Source: Bacteroidales bacterium (GTDB taxonomy: Bacteria; Bacteroidota; Bacteroidia; Bacteroidales; UBA932). From it: a DNA stretch of 64,000 nucleotides. Under the pieces are notes generated by a model, which ran no database searches, was not told the origin of the DNA, and saw only the letters and a list, made by a program, of their open reading frames with translations. The position numbers and the translations under genes are program-made. Within the stretch, counting starts at the first letter, position 1, and each line of letters starts with the position of its first letter. The stretch is from NCBI GenBank assembly GCA_017469845.1, contig JAFUFP010000041.1, positions 1 through 64,000 on the forward strand, given 5' to 3'. Below, one piece after another: positions 8,652 to 15,160 of the stretch.

Positions 8652-10745
8652 TTATCTTATTCGGAAAGGAATGAGGTATTCTGCATTATGATAACCATCA
8701 TTTGAGTGAACTCCTTGAATAACGCTCGGATGAAGTACTTCCTGCACAGTAATTCTTCTTTTGGTATGCAATGACTTTTCAAGAATGGTGCATCCCTCCT
8801 TTGTCCCCAGATTCAAGAATAATTTGTTGTCTCCTTCTATTATAAAGATTTCTTTGGGAAGGGTGTTCTTCATAAGGACCTTGTCGAATGATACTCTGGC
8901 TGTCCTTTCATCTTCAATTTCAAGTATCCAGCTTTCTGGTAAGAGAATACACCGTCCATAGACAATACGCGGTAGATGTTTGCAAATGCCAAGCAGATTA
9001 TCAAACGAGGGAAGGCGAATCGTAGTCTTACCATATGATTGATAGTCACAAAGGAATTTATATGTTGGTGTACTATGCAGTGTATAATTGTGGGCATTGG
9101 TGAGAACTGGTTCAATGTATTTCTCTAGTTTTTTTGAACGTATTCTAAGTTTTCCTTTATCCATTTGCAGTATCAAATCAGAGGATGGAATCTGCCTATT
9201 CCTAGCTGCTCCAGACGATGAAAGATACGTAATCTCTGCTGATCGAAGAACTGGCCTGTGGACAATGTTTCCGACACGAGTATCCGGCGTGTGAACTATT
9301 TCAGCCTGTAGCGTGTCGGGGGCCATTTTCTTTTCTTCACACATGGCAATATCACCAGCAAGATTCATTACTTTGGAGTTAAGATGACAAAAACGCCCCA
9401 TAAGTCGTGCAGCACCTGGTACTACAGATTTGATTTCGATCCAGACATCTCCCCTATCTTCACAAAGAGAGCAAAGCACGGCAACTGTATCAATAGTAGA
9501 GGATGTCTTCGGACTGACCAACTTTACAAAGTCAGATTCGGACAACTCAATTACTTTACACTCCTGTTTATTCTCAAGAGCATCCACATATTTTTTCAAA
9601 ACAATCCTCTCCACTTCAGAAAGAACAATCATGGGTGAGTTTCCGAGGCCAGGTCTTTGAACATTATTCTTCTTTAAGGGATATCCCATCCCTAAATCTT
9701 CATCCATTACCAAAAGGAATGAGATAGGTTGCGTATCATATCTTTCATAAAATGATTTTGCAAAAGAATCGATGGCATCATTCTGCTTTTGACCATACTG
9801 ACCTAACCGCCATAAACACTCTAGCAATCTTTGGATTTCTTTTATATTCTCACTGCTAAACGAAGCATTACTGCAGTCTCTATATGTGTCTATCTGTACT
9901 GTATTAAAGGGGGGCTCTATACCGAAGCATGAAAGGTTTGATTGGATCACTTGAATACTCTGCTCCGTAAGACCATGAGTCTCGATACTTTGCACTTCTT
10001 CTCTCAATTTCTCTATTCTGGTTTTCAAATCACCTATATCCCTACTACCTGATATCCAGTGATACAAACGTTCAAGTGGATCATCACCTGTCATGGAGAC
10101 GGATATTTCACTAACTAGAATTTTTTCTTTGACAAGCTGCTGTACATATGAAAATGCTTCCTCATATTCAATCTCCTTGGAACAAATTGCCTGAGCCAAA
10201 ATATCAATTCTGCATCCGTTCTCAGATAAGTACAGGATTTTGTCTAGTTCCTCACTACACTCAATCTCAACAATTCGATGCTCTCTTCTTGTTCGTCTAT
10301 GCTTATAGTCAATATATCTAGCCTTGTCCCAAATTCTATAGAGCGTATCATTGGGGAAATATCGCAATTGTTGCCTCACTCTTTCATCGTTTTCCAGTTT
10401 TTCCACCAATTCGAAAAAACATGACATATCCAACCGGCACTTCCTTTCGATGAAATTTAGAGGAACAAGTTCAATATCAGTCTTATCTCCAATTTCGGCA
10501 ATGGAACAACTTGAGAAAAGCCCGAACGGCGTACTTCGCCAGCACATCCTCGACCAATACTTGTATAATGATATTTCAATTTTGGATGAATACTTTTCAT
10601 CCACAGATATCTGTTTGTACAATTGAGGAGAAGCAACCATTAGAGCTTCCCTAAATATAGGATTCTCATAGTCAATCTCCTCCATATAACATATTGGGAA
10701 TAACGGAGATCTTACAATTAGCTGACCAAAAGATGTTATCATCAT
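8652..10745 (-). CDS. Split LanB, tRNA-dependent glutamylation protein (lantibiotic dehydratase N-terminal domain)
   Basis: The 697-residue length is that of the glutamylation part of NisB. The conserved motif RSTPFGLFSSCSIAEIG (about residues 70-86) is the hallmark of the family. It uses glutamyl-tRNA to esterify Ser/Thr side chains of the precursor. With the 285-residue protein downstream it adds up to a full LanB of about 980 residues, so nothing seems lost. No candidate dedicated glutamyl-tRNA synthetase or tRNA was seen in the cluster, so the housekeeping tRNA-Glu is presumably used. Two ATG codons in a row begin the frame; the first is taken. Confidence 0.85.
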   Translation of the reverse strand: MMITSFGQLIVRSPLFPICYMEEIDYENPIFREALMVASPQLYKQISVDEKYSSKIEISLYKYWSRMCWRSTPFGLFSSCSIAEIGDKTDIELVPLNFIERKCRLDMSCFFELVEKLENDERVRQQLRYFPNDTLYRIWDKARYIDYKHRRTRREHRIVEIECSEELDKILYLSENGCRIDILAQAICSKEIEYEEAFSYVQQLVKEKILVSEISVSMTGDDPLERLYHWISGSRDIGDLKTRIEKLREEVQSIETHGLTEQSIQVIQSNLSCFGIEPPFNTVQIDTYRDCSNASFSSENIKEIQRLLECLWRLGQYGQKQNDAIDSFAKSFYERYDTQPISFLLVMDEDLGMGYPLKKNNVQRPGLGNSPMIVLSEVERIVLKKYVDALENKQECKVIELSESDFVKLVSPKTSSTIDTVAVLCSLCEDRGDVWIEIKSVVPGAARLMGRFCHLNSKVMNLAGDIAMCEEKKMAPDTLQAEIVHTPDTRVGNIVHRPVLRSAEITYLSSSGAARNRQIPSSDLILQMDKGKLRIRSKKLEKYIEPVLTNAHNYTLHSTPTYKFLCDYQSYGKTTIRLPSFDNLLGICKHLPRIVYGRCILLPESWILEIEDERTARVSFDKVLMKNTLPKEIFIIEGDNKLFLNLGTKEGCTILEKSLHTKRRITVQEVLHPSVIQGVHSNDGYHNAEYLIPFRIR

Positions 10746-10803
10746 GATTAATTATTCTCCATTAAGTGATAGTTGGCCAAGACACCGGCGGAGTAGCTGG
10801 CTC

Positions 10804-11586
10804 TTACATATCTGTACTTTTCTCAGAGGATTTTCCAAGATTATCTGTATAGAAGACTCCACGAACCTGTTCGATGAGGTATGCATTTACTTGAGTGGCA
10901 AACTCTGAGGTGAAGGTACTATTGTTCCCTCTTGGATGTGAAAGATGAAATAAAGGGGATTCATATCTATATATGGGATATTTGAGCGCTCGCCATCTTT
11001 CAGCACGGTCATAATCTTCATTGCCCCAACCATAATACTTCTCATTCTCTCCACCTCCTACCACATATGCTTCCCTATCGAAAAATATAGCAGCCCCAAC
11101 CATGTCAACTCTTCCATAGAGCATAGACATCAGATTCAAATTCTTTACAAGGACCTCAATTTTTCCTGTCTCAATGAACTTTTCTCGAAGGAAAGAAGTG
11201 GCTTCAAAGATACGTCCGTCATATGGGTATGCTACCTTTGCTTTCGATGACCTAATGTGTTCAACCGATTCTAATATAGCATCAGGAAAGGCTATAGCAT
11301 CAGTATCCCAAATAGCAATGACAGGCGTTGATGTTGCAGCAACCATCATGTTCAAGAAGCGTGTTCTATGAAAGATGATGTCATCATCTTTCACGAAGAA
11401 ATATTTCACTTTTCTCAATAGTTTTTCCAAGATATGATTGTTTGATCTATCCGTCTCACAAACAATGATATTAGTGTCGAAATTATCTTGTATGAAAGCT
11501 GTTGTAGAAAGGAGATTCTCCACTCTTTCTAGAGAATCTTGTCTGACAGGGATCAAAAAGGACGTATCTTTCAACTGGTGTTTCAT
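10804..11586 (-). CDS. GT-A fold glycosyltransferase in the lanthipeptide cluster
   Basis: This 260-residue protein has a GT2-like nucleotide-sugar binding start, a metal-binding IWDTDA motif (about residues 91-96), and near the C-terminus YGWGNEDYDRAERW, the acceptor-site motif of galactosyltransferase-type (Glyco_transf_7C) enzymes. It has no membrane segment, so it acts in the cytoplasm. It lies between lanB and the LanC-like gene with gaps of 58 and 36 bases. Placement suggests it glycosylates the precursor, perhaps on Ser, Thr, Cys or the N-terminal region, but glycan or lipid acceptors cannot be excluded. Confidence 0.75.
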   Translation of the reverse strand: MKHQLKDTSFLIPVRQDSLERVENLLSTTAFIQDNFDTNIIVCETDRSNNHILEKLLRKVKYFFVKDDDIIFHRTRFLNMMVAATSTPVIAIWDTDAIAFPDAILESVEHIRSSKAKVAYPYDGRIFEATSFLREKFIETGKIEVLVKNLNLMSMLYGRVDMVGAAIFFDREAYVVGGGENEKYYGWGNEDYDRAERWRALKYPIYRYESPLFHLSHPRGNNSTFTSEFATQVNAYLIEQVRGVFYTDNLGKSSEKSTDM

Positions 11587-11622
11587 TATTAATGAATGAT
11601 TGAGTTAATTTGAAGTGATGTT

Positions 11623-12627
11623 CTATAGGGAAACTGCCAGTAATATACCCGGAATACCACGATATAGACTAAAGTTTCGCAAGTATGCTAGTTCATGCTG
11701 TTCCTTATACAAAGCTGTTATATGCTGCATCAGCTCAGCTTTCACCGTTGAGTCTATGTCAATCCCACAAAGCTTTGAAAATAGAATCAAGCCGCTTAAT
11801 CCATTATTGATATAAATCTTATTTGAGAATTCGTTTAATAGACCAAGATCATTGCTTCTCAAGGTAGACAAATAGTCTTTCCAGCCATGATACCCTATTT
11901 TTTGTTCAAAGAATTCCAATGAATATCGGAGATAAAAATCACTTAATGGGTATTGAGGTCGTACCCTTCTAAGGAGATAGTTTAGTCTTTCAATTATCCG
12001 CTCAATCTTAACTTTGTGAACACCTAAGCTATAAGTCTTACCCAATAGTATTAAAAACGAGGGAAGATAAAAATGAAGAGGATCCTCTTTAATTGGCTCG
12101 TATAGCATTGTGCTATAGGATGTTTGTTCATTATTAAAGTCCACTGAGTTGATAACAGTCTTTAATGAATCTTCAATCAAATCCCGATACTTACCTTTTT
12201 CAAAACTAATTCTTATAATCAGATAGACCCAAAGTCCTAAAATAACTGATAAATCATTTGACAAGAAAGATCGTTCGTTGGAGAGAATAAATGAAAGTAT
12301 TTTCTCGTCAAGAAAATCCAGATAATCATTGTCTATAAGGATGAATCCTCTTGATGCGAGAAGTAAAGTTCCTGAAGCAATTCCTGTATAACCATGTTCA
12401 AAACCTATCTCAAAGGCATCTCTCTTTCTCTGTAATGTTTGGCTAATACTATCAAGTATTATCTCAGCGCTATTTCCTACCGACTCATCTTGAAGATATT
12501 CTGAAATGTAATATAAAGCTATGCATATTCCCATCTGCCCATGGAATAGTGAACAAGGTAACTGCAATATATTCGATGTTACAATTTCCTTGACAAGATA
12601 GGATATCACCTTATTATTCCCTTCCAT
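11623..12627 (-). CDS. LanC-like protein lacking the zinc site
   Basis: The 334-residue sequence has the repeating helix-plus-Gly-loop pattern of LanC barrels: SLFHGQMGICIAL near residue 26, FEHGYTGIASG near residue 80, NNGLSGLILF near residue 280 and SLYRGIPGILLAV at the C-terminus. The histidine-glycine motif is present, but the WCxG and CHG segments that supply the three zinc ligands in LanC are absent (the last motif reads LYRG where CHG would be expected). It therefore probably does not cyclise by itself. It may be a scaffold, a precursor-binding partner of the true LanC at 5980-7797, or a self-protection protein. Confidence 0.65.
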   Translation of the reverse strand: MEGNNKVISYLVKEIVTSNILQLPCSLFHGQMGICIALYYISEYLQDESVGNSAEIILDSISQTLQRKRDAFEIGFEHGYTGIASGTLLLASRGFILIDNDYLDFLDEKILSFILSNERSFLSNDLSVILGLWVYLIIRISFEKGKYRDLIEDSLKTVINSVDFNNEQTSYSTMLYEPIKEDPLHFYLPSFLILLGKTYSLGVHKVKIERIIERLNYLLRRVRPQYPLSDFYLRYSLEFFEQKIGYHGWKDYLSTLRSNDLGLLNEFSNKIYINNGLSGLILFSKLCGIDIDSTVKAELMQHITALYKEQHELAYLRNFSLYRGIPGILLAVSL

Positions 12628-12663
12628 ATAGATTCTATTATATGGTCACTGAAATGCCCGCCT

Positions 12664-13968
12664 CTATAGCTTTTTCTCCACAACTGTAGTATTAAGTGTG
12701 AGGTAGTGGCTTCGAATACTATATAAATTATTTGCTGCATCCTTATTCTTTCGGAGCTGTCTGATACTACGTACGACCCCTTGTCCACCAGTTTCTCTCA
12801 TGTAATAATGATCAGCAATAGTAGCATTTGATAGAGGATAGTATTGCCTCAAAATAACTTCGTCTCCGTCGTAAAATACAAATGTAGAACTTGTTTCCGT
12901 CTCAGAGTCAGACTTATGTTCCTCGGTTCTATTAATGTCGCCTTTCTTCAGCCTTTCTTCGGTATAGCCAATGTAGAGTTCACTAAGACTGGTATTCCCG
13001 TTAGAGCGAAGTGACTCGATATATGAATACTCAAATGATCTGACAGCTTCTCTCAAATCCGCATCTGAGATATATGACTGTGGAGATAGAACATACAGTC
13101 TTGTCATCTGAGATTGAAACAATAATGCCACCATTGCGACAATGACCACCGACCAGACTTTTTGTTTTCGCCAGTACCCCGCCTTTCTATTGTCCATCAT
13201 TCTGTATCTTTCCTCCAGAAATGAACTGCCAAATTTGGCTCCCGACCCTATAGACTCTGTCATCCTGTTGAAAATAAGGAGTTTATAATCCTTCTTCTTG
13301 ACATTATTTCGGAGGACCTCTTCATCCGCTTGATACTCATGAATGCGGATGAGGTCGTTTCTGATTGACCACACTACGGGGTTGAACCACTGAAGAGAGA
13401 CGCATAGGTCGGCAAGCAACCTATCGATGGAGTGGAGCTTCTTCAAATGGGCAAGTTCATGGCGAACAATCATCTTGTCTGACAAGTCCTGCGTGCGGAC
13501 TACTATCCGATTGAACCAACAGAACGGCGATATATCTCTGTCAGTGGAGCATATCCGTATGCCCCAGCGCCCGTACTTGCAGTTGCATTTCTTTACAACA
13601 TGCAGTGTTCCTAAATAAGCATGAACATATAAAAAGAATGAAATGATACACCCAAAAATATATAGCAGGCATATCGATCTATAGACTATCGTAGATATGG
13701 AACGAGCAATCAATTCTTCTGCTCCTGGAAGAGGCGAGATATCTGTCTCTCGTTCGACTACTTGAGACTCCATTAGATAGGGCGTTTCTATTGTCCTATG
13801 AAATGAAAGATGAATAAATGGAAGTACAAATGAGAACAACAGAATAAAAAGAAGGAATCCACGATTTAATGCATGCATATTCTCATTTCTCAGAAACAGG
13901 TAGTAAGCCATATAGAGAAATGACATCATGAGGAAAACCTCCAAAGAATATGATAGCAAGTCGTACAT
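12664..13968 (-). CDS. M56-family membrane metallopeptidase (BlaR1-like signal transducer)
   Basis: Several N-terminal membrane segments are visible (about residues 10-30, 35-55 and 95-115), followed by the zinc motif HELAH at residues 170-174 and the downstream HEYQADE motif, then another membrane segment (about residues 270-290) and a roughly 145-residue extracytoplasmic tail. BlaR1/MecR1 proteins of this family respond to an external ligand by activating proteolysis that removes the BlaI repressor. The tail here is not a penicillin-binding domain, so the ligand is probably not a beta-lactam. The gene directly abuts blaI upstream. In this setting it may sense the lanthipeptide or envelope stress. 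Confidence 0.85.
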   Translation of the reverse strand: MYDLLSYSLEVFLMMSFLYMAYYLFLRNENMHALNRGFLLFILLFSFVLPFIHLSFHRTIETPYLMESQVVERETDISPLPGAEELIARSISTIVYRSICLLYIFGCIISFFLYVHAYLGTLHVVKKCNCKYGRWGIRICSTDRDISPFCWFNRIVVRTQDLSDKMIVRHELAHLKKLHSIDRLLADLCVSLQWFNPVVWSIRNDLIRIHEYQADEEVLRNNVKKKDYKLLIFNRMTESIGSGAKFGSSFLEERYRMMDNRKAGYWRKQKVWSVVIVAMVALLFQSQMTRLYVLSPQSYISDADLREAVRSFEYSYIESLRSNGNTSLSELYIGYTEERLKKGDINRTEEHKSDSETETSSTFVFYDGDEVILRQYYPLSNATIADHYYMRETGGQGVVRSIRQLRKNKDAANNLYSIRSHYLTLNTTVVEKKL

Positions 13969-14328
13969 TTAATCAGAATTTTCCAAATTCTTAATGATTC
14001 TCTTCATGTCCTCAATAGATAATTTTTCTTCCTTCACGAAAGTGGTTACCACTCTCTCATATGAGTTTCCGAACCACTTGTCTATAAGGCTTGACAATGT
14101 ATCCTTTTGATACTGCTCTTGAGTCAATGCAGGATAATATTGAAAGGAGCCTCCATAACTTTTGTGAGCGAGGTAACCTTTTGACTCAAGGATACGAACC
14201 TGAGTCGACAATGTCGTCCTTTCTGGCCGTGGATCCGGATAGAGTTCCTGAAGATCCTTGACGAACATTGGACCATGTTCCCAATATAGCTGCATGATTC
14301 TTTCTTCTTTTTTTGTGAGTTTTTCCAT
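13969..14328 (-). CDS. BlaI/MecI-family transcriptional repressor
   Basis: The 119-residue protein beginning MEKLTKKEERIMQLYW is a winged-helix repressor of the BlaI/MecI/CopY family; the recognition region TLSTQVRILESKGYL and the C-terminal dimerisation half are both present. The frame is open seven codons further upstream, but the internal ATG at 14328 gives the normal family start. It is the first gene of the lanthipeptide run and ends one base before the M56 gene. Family members block their own promoter until cleaved by the M56 partner. A palindrome overlapping the predicted promoter (see 14347-14391) is the likely operator. Confidence 0.9.
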   Translation of the reverse strand: MEKLTKKEERIMQLYWEHGPMFVKDLQELYPDPRPERTTLSTQVRILESKGYLAHKSYGGSFQYYPALTQEQYQKDTLSSLIDKWFGNSYERVVTTFVKEEKLSIEDMKRIIKNLENSD

Positions 14329-14346
14329 GATGCATCTAATTTTCCA

Positions 14347-14391
14347 CAAATATAACTACAATAATTCATTTATGCAACTATTTAAAATAGT
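14347..14391 (-). promoter_or_regulatory. Predicted promoter of the blaI operon with overlapping palindrome
   Basis: On the minus strand TATATTTG (14354-14347) matches the Bacteroidota -7 consensus TAnnTTTG, with a partial -33 element TTG at 14377-14375, 20 bases upstream. A perfect 7-1-7 palindrome, ACTATTTAAAATAGT (14377-14391), overlaps the -33 element. A repressor bound there would block RNA polymerase, which fits autoregulation by BlaI. The palindrome is not the textbook TACA-TGTA BlaI site, so the operator assignment is an inference. Confidence 0.6.
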
Positions 14392-14420
14392 CCATACGTC
14401 TATACAAACTCAAAAAATTG

Positions 14421-14555
14421 ATGAACACAAATTATGGCAAAGCCGCGCTGGAAGACATTGCCCTATACCAGGCCGTTGTGGCGCACCGCCGCAATTATTA
14501 TCTCCTAGGCTATGCCAATTACGATTTGACTTGTCATTTCCGGATGCCGGGTTGA
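14421..14555 (+). pseudogene. Short 44-codon open frame, probable gene remnant
   Basis: The region 14392-14898 has no intact gene. The only protein-like stretch is a 44-codon frame starting MNTNYGKAALEDIALYQ and ending in RMPG before a stop. Its GC-richer codons differ from the AT-rich lanthipeptide cluster next to it. I do not recognise the family. It may be the 5' piece of a gene destroyed by the insertion events around the IS. Confidence 0.3.
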
Positions 14556-14785
14556 CTCAGAACGTGTCTCTCTCAAAAAAGATGTTGACTCTGTTTTATC
14601 GTTACTACTGGGATAGGTTGACGTTGGTCTCACCATTATTATATGGTTTATATGGCTAAATTTTGGCGCAATAATATGATTTATGCCGATATTTAGTATT
14701 CTAAGACTTTTCCAAGCCTTTTTGAGAAAAAGTGAACAGGAAAGATCATACCTCCGATTCAGCCGTCTAGTTGTGGATATTTGCT

Positions 14786-14820
14786 GCGCGGCAAGGGGGC
14801 ATGGCGCCCCCTTGCCGCGC
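14786..14820. repeat. 15-bp GC-rich perfect hairpin
   Basis: Arms 14786-14800 (GCGCGGCAAGGGGGC) and 14806-14820 are perfectly complementary and flank a five-base loop ATGGC. There is no T tract on either side, so it is not a standard terminator. It lies in a gene-free stretch between the lanthipeptide cluster and the IS, and could be a palindromic repeat, a mobile-element end or a strong RNA hairpin. Confidence 0.7.
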
Positions 14821-14898
14821 GGCTACCCCCAGGAGCAATACGGGAACTAGCGGGGAGTTTATATCTCCTCGCCTTCAGAAGGCGCCAGCAGCTATTTG

Positions 14899-15105
14899 TT
14901 AGAAGGGCAACTCGTTCCTAAGCCACGCGGCAATGTCGGCTAGGATCTGGGCCTTGACCTTTTCCTCAATAGCTGCTTCCAGTTCATTCTGGGCACAAGA
15001 TTCCCATATCCGGTAATCTTCGTCTTCAGGATTCGTTGCGGAAGCGAGCAGCGCGTCACGGAAGTTCCGGACACATGTATCGATGTCCTTGTGATTGTTT
15101 TTCAT
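14899..15105 (-). CDS. Small acidic hypothetical protein
   Basis: This 68-residue frame begins MKNNHKDIDTC and ends LRNELPF. It is predicted helical, acidic in the middle and rich in Ala and Glu, with no signal peptide or membrane segment. The ATG is preceded by a gap of only 55 bases to the IS left end. It reads like a genuine small protein rather than random sequence, but I cannot assign a family. It may be a remnant of the accessory region. Confidence 0.4.
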   Translation of the reverse strand: MKNNHKDIDTCVRNFRDALLASATNPEDEDYRIWESCAQNELEAAIEEKVKAQILADIAAWLRNELPF

Positions 15106-15160
15106 GATGATTGTCAGTTGTCATATGCCCGACGATGCGGAATGTGGAGCGATACTACTC

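Noticed and set aside
12606..12788. 60-codon frame between the LanC-like and M56 genes as a second precursor peptide
   Set aside because: It overlaps the M56 gene end in another frame, lacks a leader motif and Gly-Gly, and has no Cys-rich core.
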